51,301 nt of DNA from Acholeplasmatales bacterium (GTDB taxonomy: Bacteria; Bacillota_I; Bacilli_A; Acholeplasmatales; Anaeroplasmataceae). The position numbers were made by a program, and so were the translations under genes. Position 1 is the first letter of the stretch; each line of letters opens with the position of its first letter. Location: positions 1 through 51,301 of the forward strand of contig JAFSWG010000008.1 of NCBI GenBank assembly GCA_017444645.1, given 5' to 3'. This document shows, piece after piece, positions 25,578 to 34,314 of this stretch. The notes below the pieces were generated by a model, which was not told the origin of the DNA, ran no database searches, and saw nothing but the letters and a program-made list of their open reading frames with translations.

Positions 25578-26918
25578 TTTTAATTGATTAAATCTTTCTT
25601 TCATTGTAGGATTATTTCTAGTTAGCTTTTTAATGGATAAATCCTGTGCTTTATCATTAGCTAATCTCAATTGATTTTGTGATGTTAATAACTCATCTTT
25701 GATCTTTTGTAAATGAGATATACTTTTATCTATTTCATCTATTGCTTTAGAAAAATGATTAGCTGCTGATTCATAATTCTTCGAGAATTTATCTTTAAAT
25801 TCATTCATACTATCTTCAAAATTAGAAATATCTATATTTTGTTCCTTAATTGCTTCTAATTCTCTTAATGAAGATATATTATTTAATGCTGCATTTCTAA
25901 GTAATGTAATCATTGGGATAAAAAACTGTGGTCTAATAACATACATCTTAGGATATTTATATGATACATCTACAATACCATTATTGTAATAATCACTATC
26001 TGCTTCAAGTGTAGTTACAATAATTGCATATTCACAGTTCTTATTTTTTCTATCTTTATCTAATTTATCAAAGAAATCTGCAATCTTGTGCTTAGTAGAT
26101 GTTAGATCAGCTTCATTTTTCATTTCAAACATAATAGATAAAAATTCAATCCCATCTTCTGTTTTTTCTCTAAAGATAAAATCACCTTTAGTTCCTTCTA
26201 CTACATCATTGTCTTTTTCAAAATATGCATTAGGAAAGGCAGTCATTCTAATTTGATTAAATGATATTTCACAGTGCTGTTCTAAAGTTTCTCCTAACAT
26301 CTTAGTAGATTGTTTAGTTTTTAAATCCTTGTAGAATGCTATTTCTTCATCTTTACCTTTTATTTTAGAATCATATTCTTCTTTGATTCTTTTTTCATTT
26401 AATAAAGAATTTGTTTTTATATTTTCTATTTCAGAATTAAGCTTTAATATATTTAATTCCTTATCATTAATCTCTTTTTCTTTTGCTTCTAATTTATCTT
26501 TAATTTCTAATTCTTTCTTTAAATTAAATTCATTAATCTGTGATTTTAAATTAGATATTTCAATATCTTTTTCTTTTAATTTAATACTATTTTTATCATT
26601 TAATTCTAATTCTTTTAATTTAACTAAATCATTAGCTTTATTCTTTTCAATTTCTATTTCTTTTTCTAATTCTTTAATCTTATTATTTAAATCTTTTAAA
26701 GCATTTTCTCTTTCTAATTCTATATTTCTTTTATTACTTTCTTTATATGCTTCTAATTTTTGATTATATATTCTATCTTTTCCATCATTTATTAATGATT
26801 CAATACTAGAAGAATCAATAGATTCTAGTTCTGTTAAGTCTATGATATCTCCTTTATTACCATCTTCATTTAATATTAATGTATTTTTATCTTTAATTAT
26901 TACATTTACTTTTTTCAT
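25557..26918 (-). CDS. DUF2130 (COG4487) protein with coiled coil and nuclease-like core
   Basis: Of the 453 residues, about 55-205 form a long, Lys/Glu-rich coiled coil. Residues ~210-380 match DUF2130, with TKGDFIFRE, FEMKNEAD and the 'YPKMYVIRPQFF' segment. D-F...E-x-K in this order is the layout of PD-(D/E)XK nucleases, to which the family is thought to belong. A second helical region closes the protein. A GAGGTG ribosome binding site precedes the ATG. It lies 12 bp after the XRE-acetyltransferase gene and is probably cotranscribed with it. Cellular role unknown; DUF2130 proteins are often found with DNA-related or defence genes. Confidence 0.85.
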   Translation of the reverse strand: MKKVNVIIKDKNTLILNEDGNKGDIIDLTELESIDSSSIESLINDGKDRIYNQKLEAYKESNKRNIELERENALKDLNNKIKELEKEIEIEKNKANDLVKLKELELNDKNSIKLKEKDIEISNLKSQINEFNLKKELEIKDKLEAKEKEINDKELNILKLNSEIENIKTNSLLNEKRIKEEYDSKIKGKDEEIAFYKDLKTKQSTKMLGETLEQHCEISFNQIRMTAFPNAYFEKDNDVVEGTKGDFIFREKTEDGIEFLSIMFEMKNEADLTSTKHKIADFFDKLDKDRKNKNCEYAIIVTTLEADSDYYNNGIVDVSYKYPKMYVIRPQFFIPMITLLRNAALNNISSLRELEAIKEQNIDISNFEDSMNEFKDKFSKNYESAANHFSKAIDEIDKSISHLQKIKDELLTSQNQLRLANDKAQDLSIKKLTRNNPTMKERFNQLKEKNGND

Positions 26919-26930
26919 ACTAACACCTCA

Positions 26931-27818
26931 TTAATTATTTCCTTCAATTAGCTTTAATAATTCTTCTTTAGTTGGATTTGCCTTAGTGATGATTGGAATA
27001 ATCTTTTGTATTTCTTCTATAGATTTATCCCACCATTTTAAATCTTCTAATATTTTAATTATATCTTCGCTAAATCTCATTTTCTTAATTACACATGGAT
27101 TACCACAACATATTGAATATGATGGTAAATCTTTAGTTACTATAGAATTAGCACCTATTATTACTCCATTACCAATATGAACTCCTGGTAAGATAGTTAC
27201 ATTTTGCCCAATCCAACAATCATTACCAACTACTGTATCACCTTTAAATGGTAAATCTTCCATTTTAGGTGCTTCTTGTTTCCAGCCATCCATCACATAA
27301 AAAGGAAAAGTGGTTGCCGCATTCATTTGATGGTTAGCACCATTCATAATAATTTCTACATTATTACCAATTTGGCAGAACTTACCAATGATTAATTTAT
27401 CTCCTAAGAAATCATAATGATGTGTTACTCTAGATTCAAAATCTTTACCACTATAATATGAATAATCACCAACTATTATATTTTTCCTAGTGATAGTTGG
27501 TTTTATATTTTTCATATTATAAGCACCGGCTTTAGGATATGTAAAATCAGGGTCAGGTGTTTTTATATTTCTAATCGCTTTTTCATCTATGATAGTACCA
27601 TTGTTTTCCATAACTAAGGAATCAAATAAATCATTTACTTCAACATCAAATTTTCTGATTAATAATTCAAGCTTATCATGACTCATGTCATTAACGCCTT
27701 TTTCTATTTTGTTAATAGTTGATCTAGATGTATAGCCTAATTCTCTAGCAAATTCATTTTGATTTAATCCTGCTTTTTTTCTTATTTCTTTTACTTTTTC
27801 GCCAAATTTATTATCCAT
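26931..27818 (-). CDS. XRE helix-turn-helix fused to Vat-type acetyltransferase
   Basis: Residues 5-65 are a Cro/C1-type HTH (AGLNQNEFARELGYTSRSTINKIEKG). After a linker, residues ~105-260 are a left-handed beta-helix acetyltransferase. The second part follows streptogramin acetyltransferases (Vat) closely: VGDYSYY, IGKFCQIG, IMNGANH, GDTVVGNDCWIG and GNP near the end. His163 in GANH is the catalytic His of that family. The fusion of a DNA-binding domain to a Vat-like enzyme in one reading frame is uncommon. Whether it acetylates streptogramins or another acceptor is unknown. The ribosome binding site is AAGGATG. A palindrome over its own -10 box suggests self-repression. Confidence 0.88.
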   Translation of the reverse strand: MDNKFGEKVKEIRKKAGLNQNEFARELGYTSRSTINKIEKGVNDMSHDKLELLIRKFDVEVNDLFDSLVMENNGTIIDEKAIRNIKTPDPDFTYPKAGAYNMKNIKPTITRKNIIVGDYSYYSGKDFESRVTHHYDFLGDKLIIGKFCQIGNNVEIIMNGANHQMNAATTFPFYVMDGWKQEAPKMEDLPFKGDTVVGNDCWIGQNVTILPGVHIGNGVIIGANSIVTKDLPSYSICCGNPCVIKKMRFSEDIIKILEDLKWWDKSIEEIQKIIPIITKANPTKEELLKLIEGNN

Positions 27819-27838
27819 ATATTCAATTCATCCTTATA

Positions 27839-27873
27839 TACTTATTATAAGTAAATTTAGTATAAAAAGTCAA
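27839..27873 (-). promoter_or_regulatory. Promoter and palindromic operator of the XRE-Vat gene
   Basis: On the minus strand TTGACT, 18 bp, TATAAT. The perfect 15-base palindrome TACTTATTATAAGTA (27839-27853) covers the -10 box. That is a typical place for an XRE-type autorepressor to bind. Confidence 0.65.
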
Positions 27874-27920
27874 CAAATCAACAATATATTATTGTACTTT
27901 AAAAATAATATTATTAAATT

Positions 27921-28192
27921 GCCATATTTTTATATGGCTCATTTTAGGAGGAGACAACAGAATGATTAACTTCTACTCGGAGAAAACAACGGGTAGTTAG
28001 GAGGTATTAGGTGGAATACCTAATAATTCTTATTGTAATAATGGTTTTAATCATTATTATCAATAGGAATGACTATCATCGATAGTTAAACCAATATATC
28101 TTTTGTTTCCTCTAAAAAGAGAAAAGGGATGACTGCAATCATCCCTTTTCGTTTTAATACCTTTTGTTGTCCTCAAGACACTTATAGTATAC
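27921..28192. ncRNA. Candidate structured non-coding RNA locus
   Basis: About 420 bp between 27819 and 28242 lack a credible ORF but contain a chain of stems. A long-range pair (GAGG..ACAACA at 27948-27959 with TGTTGTCCTC near 28165-28174) encloses hairpins at 27968-27998, 28003-28020 (GGTATT/AATACC), 28024-28077 (ATTCTTATTG/CAATAGGAAT around TAATAATG/CATTATTA), ACTATC/GATAGT at ~28070-28087 and a GC-rich stem at 28123-28151. On the minus strand an extended -10 (TGG-TATACT, 28186-28191) is placed just before this block and a hairpin GCCATAT/ATATGGC (27921-27938) just after it. That favours a minus-strand RNA of ~240 nt, but the plus strand is not excluded. I cannot assign a known RNA class; 6S, raiA and similar RNAs should be tested. 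Confidence 0.6.
28123..28160. terminator. Strong terminator-like hairpin inside the RNA locus
   Basis: GAAAAGGGATGA and TCATCCCTTTTC form a perfect 12 bp stem with a 6-base loop, with T-rich DNA on either side (CGTTTTAAT on plus, TCTTTTT on minus). It could end a transcript in either direction or be an internal RNA helix. Confidence 0.6.
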
Positions 28193-28242
28193 CATATTTT
28201 ATAACTATTCAATAGTTCCTTAATGCCGTTATAATTACCCTA

Positions 28243-28431
28243 TCATTCTTTAATTAAATACTTATTAGGATCATGTCTTAATGGCTTATGACATTTTGGA
28301 CAATATACAAATCCATGTGGATACCATATTCTAAATCCCAAATCATCTTGTTCATATGTAAATTGAGTCATACAATATTCACATGTAATTCTAAACTTAC
28401 TTTTTGCTTCTTTTTCAATTGTTATTGCCAT
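28243..28431 (-). CDS. Small zinc-ribbon protein, 62 aa
   Basis: The protein has two knuckles, CEYC (near residue 17) and CPKC (near residue 44), that should bind one zinc ion. The rest is a short beta-rich fold typical of zinc ribbons. A GAGAGGA ribosome binding site precedes the ATG. It begins 10 bp after the LRAT-like gene and is the last gene of the fatty-acid operon. The function is unknown; it may be a nucleic-acid- or protein-binding accessory. Confidence 0.72.
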   Translation of the reverse strand: MAITIEKEAKSKFRITCEYCMTQFTYEQDDLGFRIWYPHGFVYCPKCHKPLRHDPNKYLIKE

Positions 28432-28441
28432 AAAAATCCTC

Positions 28442-28807
28442 TCAATTTATATGTTTATTAAATACACATTCATTTACGAAATGAAGACAATTATTAGAAA
28501 TAAGATTATATCCTTTTTCTCCTAATCTTTCTTTAGCTTTTTTTATCACTAAATCAGCCTTATTTTTCTTTATCTTTTCTATAAATGAATATTCTCTTAC
28601 TTCTAAGAATTTACCATTTAAAAAATCCTTGATTGTAGTTGTTTCAACACATACATCACTTGAATCAGTTTTAAACGCATCTTTAGCACTACCAAATTGT
28701 ATTACAGAATTATCATTTTCATATATACCATAATGATAAATATCATCTTTTATTTTTACTCTGATGATATCTCCATATTTTGGTTCTCTTAAACTAAAAT
28801 TTGCCAT
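28442..28807 (-). CDS. LRAT-like (NlpC/P60 superfamily) protein, probable acyltransferase or hydrolase
   Basis: The 121-residue protein fits the LRAT/HRASLS domain. It begins with a 'GDIIRVK' strand, followed by HYGIY with His25, VIQFG, and NNCLHFVNEC with Cys107 as nucleophile. In characterised members the His-Cys pair moves acyl groups between lipids or cleaves them. The second His of the family (usually VIH) is Gln37 here. There is no signal peptide or membrane helix. The start overlaps the end of the tandem acyltransferase gene by 14 bp, so translation is coupled. Its place in a cluster of fatty-acid activation genes supports a lipid substrate. Confidence 0.78.
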   Translation of the reverse strand: MANFSLREPKYGDIIRVKIKDDIYHYGIYENDNSVIQFGSAKDAFKTDSSDVCVETTTIKDFLNGKFLEVREYSFIEKIKKNKADLVIKKAKERLGEKGYNLISNNCLHFVNECVFNKHIN

Positions 28808-30062
28808 CTAGAAAATCATCCCTTAATTTTAATATTTTATCTTTTAATTCATTAGTGATAATTCTTAAATTTTCTTCATTTGGTCTTTTTCCATTTAAAT
28901 TAATATCATATCTTTCACCACAAATAAGCTTAAATCTCTCACTTGTCTTTTTTCTTTTATTAATATATATAGGATAAATTGGAACTCCAGCCTTATATGC
29001 AAGTAGTGCTGCCCCTGTCTTATATTCTTCCTTTTCACCCACATCTATATGACCAGGACCATAAATAACTACAATATTACCAGCTTTAAGTAAATCTAAT
29101 ATCTTTTGATATGCTTCGATATCATTTATATTTCTATCTACTCTAACACAGCCAAGTGATGTTAATAGCTTAGATCTAACTGGGTGATTATCAAATAATA
29201 TTTCAGCAGCAACTATATATATTCTTCTTCTCCAATATGCGTTTATACATAAAAGAGGATCTGCAAAGCTTGTATGGTTTGCAAATACTACAGCTCCACC
29301 TTTTATTTTTAAGTTTGTCTTTTTCTTACCTTTATTATAAACCTTAGTTCTATACCAACAATTCATTATAAAGGCAATACATCTACCCATATCTTTAAAT
29401 AAGTATTTAAAATGTAATCCTTGGCAATATTTATCTTTATTCTTTTCCTCTTTACATATCTTAGATAATTCATTAATTTTATTTTTAACAATATTATTTA
29501 AATATTCTATTTCTTCTTTAGTTGGATTTGTTGAATTACAATAATCACTTAAATAAATCTTCTTACCAATAACAACTCTAGTTCTTTTTTTAATAGAATA
29601 TGTTCCATCTGTATAAATAGGAATTATTGGTTTACCTGACTTTAATGCGATTAAAATATATGTAGGATGAAATTTTAATAATCCATTATTTTTATTGACC
29701 TTACCTTCAGGATATACAGCTAATAACTTATTTTTATTTAGCATATCAACTGATTTATTAATAAAACTAAAATCATAATTTCTTCTATCTATTTTTATTC
29801 CACCCATTACAGTAGTTAAGGTAGATACAATCCAGCCATGAGAATAAATAAGTTCACTCATTAAACAATATAATTTTCTAAAAGGAAATAAAAAGATAGC
29901 CATCATAAAATCCATTAAGCTTCTATGATTAGAAACAACTAAAGCTCCACCTCTAATAAATCTTGATGTATCCTTTTTATCTTCATAATATATTCTTTTT
30001 TTGAAAAATATTAGCTGGACTGGCCAAGCCATTATTTTTCCTATTAAATATAAAATAATCAT
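28794..30062 (-). CDS. Tandem PlsC-type acyltransferase (two LPLAT domains in one chain)
   Basis: The 422-residue protein holds two lysophospholipid acyltransferase domains. Domain 1 (~1-200) has NHRSLMD at 45-51 and PEG at 118-120. Domain 2 (~215-420) has NHTSFAD at 262-268, with GPGH in place of the usual PEG. Each His-Asp pair is intact. Such enzymes transfer acyl chains from acyl-ACP or acyl-CoA to glycerolipids or other acceptors; having two could mean two consecutive acylations. A hydrophobic N-terminal segment should place it on the membrane. The start overlaps the upstream stop in ATGA. The substrate is inferred from the acyl-ligase/carrier gene next to it. Confidence 0.87.
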   Translation of the reverse strand: MIILYLIGKIMAWPVQLIFFKKRIYYEDKKDTSRFIRGGALVVSNHRSLMDFMMAIFLFPFRKLYCLMSELIYSHGWIVSTLTTVMGGIKIDRRNYDFSFINKSVDMLNKNKLLAVYPEGKVNKNNGLLKFHPTYILIALKSGKPIIPIYTDGTYSIKKRTRVVIGKKIYLSDYCNSTNPTKEEIEYLNNIVKNKINELSKICKEEKNKDKYCQGLHFKYLFKDMGRCIAFIMNCWYRTKVYNKGKKKTNLKIKGGAVVFANHTSFADPLLCINAYWRRRIYIVAAEILFDNHPVRSKLLTSLGCVRVDRNINDIEAYQKILDLLKAGNIVVIYGPGHIDVGEKEEYKTGAALLAYKAGVPIYPIYINKRKKTSERFKLICGERYDINLNGKRPNEENLRIITNELKDKILKLRDDFLDGKF

Positions 30063-31966
30063 AATGATAACACCCTTTCTACTTCCTTAGCTAGCTTAAT
30101 TGAAGTATGTAGGCTATCATTTTCAAATTGAAGTTTAATATTAAATTTATCGTTAATTCTCGATACTAAATCAAAATAATCTAATGAAGAACCATTTAAA
30201 TCAAAGAAGAAATCAGAATTATCTAAAACATCTTTAATATCGATATTTAAGCATTCTGCAATACATTCTTTAACTCCGTTTAATATTTTAGGATCAACAT
30301 CGTTATTATTTGATACATTTATATCATTATATTCGATTAATTTAACGCTATTATCTTTTATTTTTGATTTTAAATATTGTCTTGATACTTTTATAGCATT
30401 AGGATTTTTAATTGAATTATATGTGAAATATATTTTAGAAACTCTCATTGATGAATCTAAATTATTATTAATTTCATTAGCTTTATTATATAATTCATCA
30501 ATAATTAATTTAGGTGCATAATCATTTATTTCAATAACTAATGATAATTTATTATCAACATCTAATACAGAGATATTATTAGCCTTATCTAAATTAAATA
30601 ATTTTTCTAAATGATCAGGATTAATGTTTTCACCATTAGGTCCGATAAATAAATCATCTTCTCTACCATCAATATAATAATATCCATCTATTTCGTGAAC
30701 TAAATCAGATGTATCAAACCATTCTTCTTTACCAAATTCATGGATTACACCATCAATTTTCATTTTATGAGAAATAGATGTTCCTCTAACAAACAATTTA
30801 TTATTTTCTATTTTATATTCAACCGAACCAAATCTTTTTCCAATTGAATTTTTTAATCTATCATTAATACCACCTAAAGTAACAGATGTAATACCTATTT
30901 CTGACATACCATATCCATTATATAAAGGATATCCTAATGAATTAATTAAATATAATGTTGAATCCTTTATATAGCTACCACCAGATATACAGAATTTAAC
31001 ACTACTACCAAATAATTTATTAGTTATTTCTTTCATTAGCTTTTTACTCTTCTCTAAGCCATATGAAGGAAACATCTTTTGTAATTTAATAGTAAATCTT
31101 TGACCCTTTTTAAATTTATTTTGAGTCTTTTCATCCTTATTCTTTAATTCTGATAAAATAGTTCTTTCTATTGTATTCCAAAATAAAGGTACAGCAAATA
31201 TATGAGTAACCTCATGTTTTTTAATAGTATTTAAAATAGTATCACTTGAATAATCATTTAAAAATACTTGACATCTACCAAAATAAGAAAACCACATGAA
31301 TGTAGCCATAAATCCAAATATATGATATAAAGGCAAGAATACTAATTGCTTTAAATATCCATGATAATGTTTCTTAATTTGTTTATTTTGTTTTAATATT
31401 CCTTCACAATTTAATATTTGGGCAGATATTTCTTCTCCTGTATAAAAAATAATTTTTTCTTTCATTGTAGTCGCACTTGTAGATAGTGCGATTTCATTTT
31501 CAAAATTAAATTTATAATTAGGCTCACATATTAAATCTAAAGTATTTAAATCAATAAATTTAGTGTCATATCCTAAATCAGATACACCAATTGAATATTT
31601 GATATCTAAGCTTTTAAGTAATGAATTAATTAAATGCTTAGGATGTCTTAAATTAATTAAATATGGCTTATTTCCACTTTTTAATATTGAAAAGAATATA
31701 TATACCCATTCAATGGTAGATTCTTGCATAATACCAATATATTGATTTTTTAAATCAGGGTATTTCTTATTAATACTATAAGCTAAATTAGATATTTTCT
31801 CATCTACTTCTTTAAATGTATATTTAGTTATTTTATAACCATCATTTGTTTCAGCAAATATATATTCTGGATTTAAAAACATTCCAGAATAAATTGCTTC
31901 AAATGTTTGGTTGCTATTAGTTAAATGATTAACCCTAGTATTAACGATTTTCTTTATATTTAACAT
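30059..31966 (-). CDS. Acyl-AMP ligase fused to a C-terminal acyl carrier domain
   Basis: Residues 1-~530 form an ANL-superfamily adenylating enzyme: STSATTMKEK as a degenerate P-loop motif, YNGYGMSE, and WFDTSD with DGREDD. Residues ~555-635 are an acyl carrier domain with DLNGSSLDYFDL; Ser594 is the expected phosphopantetheine site. It should activate a carboxylic acid, probably a fatty acid, as acyl-AMP and load it on its own carrier. The usual TSGTTGxPK loop is changed to TSATTMKEK, so ATP binding may differ. The gene lies between a phosphopantetheinyl transferase that would activate the carrier and a tandem acyltransferase that could use the acyl-carrier. It begins one base after the transferase stop. 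Confidence 0.87.
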   Translation of the reverse strand: MLNIKKIVNTRVNHLTNSNQTFEAIYSGMFLNPEYIFAETNDGYKITKYTFKEVDEKISNLAYSINKKYPDLKNQYIGIMQESTIEWVYIFFSILKSGNKPYLINLRHPKHLINSLLKSLDIKYSIGVSDLGYDTKFIDLNTLDLICEPNYKFNFENEIALSTSATTMKEKIIFYTGEEISAQILNCEGILKQNKQIKKHYHGYLKQLVFLPLYHIFGFMATFMWFSYFGRCQVFLNDYSSDTILNTIKKHEVTHIFAVPLFWNTIERTILSELKNKDEKTQNKFKKGQRFTIKLQKMFPSYGLEKSKKLMKEITNKLFGSSVKFCISGGSYIKDSTLYLINSLGYPLYNGYGMSEIGITSVTLGGINDRLKNSIGKRFGSVEYKIENNKLFVRGTSISHKMKIDGVIHEFGKEEWFDTSDLVHEIDGYYYIDGREDDLFIGPNGENINPDHLEKLFNLDKANNISVLDVDNKLSLVIEINDYAPKLIIDELYNKANEINNNLDSSMRVSKIYFTYNSIKNPNAIKVSRQYLKSKIKDNSVKLIEYNDINVSNNNDVDPKILNGVKECIAECLNIDIKDVLDNSDFFFDLNGSSLDYFDLVSRINDKFNIKLQFENDSLHTSIKLAKEVERVLSL

Positions 31967-31967
31967 A

Positions 31968-32540
31968 TTAACTCCTTAATATACCATTTAAATATACTTC
32001 TAATTTAAATTCTTCTTTAGCACATACAGTAAAAATTGTATTATCAATCATAATTGATTTATAAATGATATTTAAATGATTAAATTTATAATCTAAGCCA
32101 TTACCTTCCATTTTGGCAGCAGATTCAAATTCTGTCCACATTTTAGTTAGATAATAGCCTTTATTATCTGAATTATTATAATTATCATATAATTCATTTT
32201 TTAATATTCTTTTAGCAATTCGATCTCTTCTTTGTTCATCTATAATATTTTCTAAATCAAATCCATTATTTAATTTAGAAATAGTAAATCCAAAATAATC
32301 ATTAGATGTAGAAAATGACATATAAAAATCATCTACAATTGGCTTATTGTTAACAAATCTAATAGTATTGATATCACCACCAAAAGAATCTAATACTTTT
32401 GATGCAAAATGATAATTAGATTCACTAATTCTTCTTTTAATATCATTATTATAATTATTAGTATGATTTTTAATAATATCATTTAATATTGGATTTTCTA
32501 CTATATTTTTAGAATCATAAAGATAAAGATAAATTTTCAT
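31968..32540 (-). CDS. Sfp-type 4'-phosphopantetheinyl transferase (divergent)
   Basis: The 190-residue protein is a short, divergent member of the Sfp/Gsp family. The metal-binding residues are Asp95 and Glu97 (GFDLENI) and Glu139 in WTEFESAAK (Trp135, Lys143). Their spacing of 2 and 42 residues equals that of Asp107, Glu109 and Glu151 in B. subtilis Sfp. The MSFSTSND segment stands for the usual ISHS. It should transfer phosphopantetheine from CoA to a carrier protein. The obvious target is the carrier domain of the ligase gene immediately downstream. The ATG overlaps the FakA stop (TAATG). Confidence 0.78.
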   Translation of the reverse strand: MKIYLYLYDSKNIVENPILNDIIKNHTNNYNNDIKRRISESNYHFASKVLDSFGGDINTIRFVNNKPIVDDFYMSFSTSNDYFGFTISKLNNGFDLENIIDEQRRDRIAKRILKNELYDNYNNSDNKGYYLTKMWTEFESAAKMEGNGLDYKFNHLNIIYKSIMIDNTIFTVCAKEEFKLEVYLNGILRS

Positions 32541-34174
32541 TAGTTTATACCTATTATAAAATCATAAATATCTTGTTTACCATCGATTATACCTGTTTCA
32601 ATATAATCATAGTCTTCGTTAATTTTATTATTTAATTCTTCTATTTCTTCTTCACTAATATTTTTACCAGTGAATATAGAAATAATTGCTTTTTCATCTA
32701 TTTCAGGAACTAATTTTAATGCTTCAAGAACTAAATCATCTCTATTTAATGATGTTTTAATTATTTTTCCATCTAAAATAGCCATATAGTCTCCACCATT
32801 TATTTCAATTCCGTCAACAAATGATTTTCTAATCGCTCTAGTTATTAATAATGTATTAACACCATCAATACCTTCTTTTATGTTTTCTAGATGCTCGTCA
32901 ATTTTAATATCAGTATCATCAAGTGCTGTCATTTGAAGACCAAAATAGCATTCCGCTACTGATTTAGTTTCAATTATATGAATATTATCATTTCCTAATA
33001 TTTCCTTAGCTTGCTTAGCAGCTAATATTATATTTTTATTATTTGGAAAAATAATATAATCATCAGCTGGATTAGCTTTAATTGCCATAATAAATTCTTG
33101 AGATGATGTATTAAATTTATCGCCACCATTTATTACAACATCACAGCCAAAGCTTTTAAATTCATTAATAACTCCAGATCCGTTAGCAACAGCAATTGTT
33201 ACTATATTCTTTTTCTTCTCTTCGTTTTTCATTTCATTATTTTGAATAGACATATTATCTATTTTAAGGGAAATAAATTCTCCATATTTTTGAGCTTCAT
33301 TTAAAATATCCCCAGGAGTAAATGTATGTACATGTACCTTTACTCTAGTATCATCCTTGAAGCATACTACAGAATCTCCTTTTGATTCCAAATAATGAAT
33401 GAATTGATTTATATCAAAATTATTTACATCTACCTTTTTTGTTTGTAGTTGTAAAATAAATTCCGTACAATATCCATAAATAAGATCACTATTTTCATCA
33501 AAATCAAATCTATTTTTTGATGTAGCAGCTGACGCTTTAACAACAACTACATCATTTCTTTTAACAATTTCATTATCTAAATATTTAAGCATTCCTTTAT
33601 AAATTAATACAAGGCCAGCTCCACCAGAATCTATTACACCTGCATCCTTTAATACAGGTAATAAATTTGGTGTATTAGCTAATGATAATTCCATTTGCTT
33701 AATTAAGGCAATTAATAATTCTCTTAATGAAGTTGAATAATTAATATATGATTTAATCAAATGAATACCTTCTCTTGCGACAGTAAGAATAGTTCCTTCA
33801 GCCGGGTGAATAACAGCGTTATATGCTGTTTTATAGCCTTGTTCTAGGGCTTCTGCAAAGCCAAAGGCATCTACACATTCTTTATCTTTAAAATATAAAT
33901 ATTGGCCTTTAAATAATTGAGATAAAATAACACCAGAATTACCTCTAGCTCCAAGTAGCATACCTCTTGATAAACCTTTAGCTGCAGCCGATAAACTTTC
34001 ATCTTCAGGCATATTATTAATTCCACCTTCTAGTGTTAACCTCATATTAGTACCAGTATCTCCATCAGGAACTGGAAATACATTTAAGGCATTTATTCTA
34101 TTTTCATCATTAGCAAGTAATGCTAAACCATTTTCTAGCATTCTTTTATATAAAAACCCATTTAACTCTTTCAT
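32540..34174 (-). CDS. fakA: Fatty acid kinase ATP-binding subunit (DAK2 domain)
   Basis: The 544-residue protein has an N-terminal DAK2/DhaL kinase domain with NVFPVPDGDTGTNM (Asp37 and Asp39 bind Mg-ATP), then the linker and C-terminal EDD-like region of FakA/YloV. FakA, with a DegV-type FakB, phosphorylates fatty acids so that exogenous chains can enter phospholipid synthesis. An AGGAG ribosome binding site precedes the ATG. It is the first gene of an operon with PPTase, ligase-carrier, tandem acyltransferase, LRAT-like and zinc-ribbon genes. A DegV/FakB gene is divergent from it. In most Bacillota fakA is next to recG or an Asp23-like gene, so this company is unusual. Confidence 0.9.
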   Translation of the reverse strand: MKELNGFLYKRMLENGLALLANDENRINALNVFPVPDGDTGTNMRLTLEGGINNMPEDESLSAAAKGLSRGMLLGARGNSGVILSQLFKGQYLYFKDKECVDAFGFAEALEQGYKTAYNAVIHPAEGTILTVAREGIHLIKSYINYSTSLRELLIALIKQMELSLANTPNLLPVLKDAGVIDSGGAGLVLIYKGMLKYLDNEIVKRNDVVVVKASAATSKNRFDFDENSDLIYGYCTEFILQLQTKKVDVNNFDINQFIHYLESKGDSVVCFKDDTRVKVHVHTFTPGDILNEAQKYGEFISLKIDNMSIQNNEMKNEEKKKNIVTIAVANGSGVINEFKSFGCDVVINGGDKFNTSSQEFIMAIKANPADDYIIFPNNKNIILAAKQAKEILGNDNIHIIETKSVAECYFGLQMTALDDTDIKIDEHLENIKEGIDGVNTLLITRAIRKSFVDGIEINGGDYMAILDGKIIKTSLNRDDLVLEALKLVPEIDEKAIISIFTGKNISEEEIEELNNKINEDYDYIETGIIDGKQDIYDFIIGIN

Positions 34175-34201
34175 AAAAAACTCCTAAAAAACAACACATA
34201 G

Positions 34202-34230
34202 ATTATAGCAAATTATACCTTTATTGTAAA
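34202..34230 (-). promoter_or_regulatory. Promoter of the fakA operon
   Basis: On the minus strand TTTACA, 17 bp, TATAAT, about 28 bp before the fakA ATG. Confidence 0.8.
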
Positions 34231-34250
34231 TAAAACCAGTTATAATATGT

Positions 34251-34279
34251 TTTACTTTTAATCGTTTTCGTGTTAGAAT
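34251..34279 (+). promoter_or_regulatory. Promoter of the DegV/FakB gene
   Basis: TTTACT, 17 bp, TAGAAT, divergent from the fakA promoter and about 36 bp before the ATG. Confidence 0.55.
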
Positions 34280-34314
34280 TGTTATAGTGTTTTATCACGA
34301 TTTGGAGGGTATTT

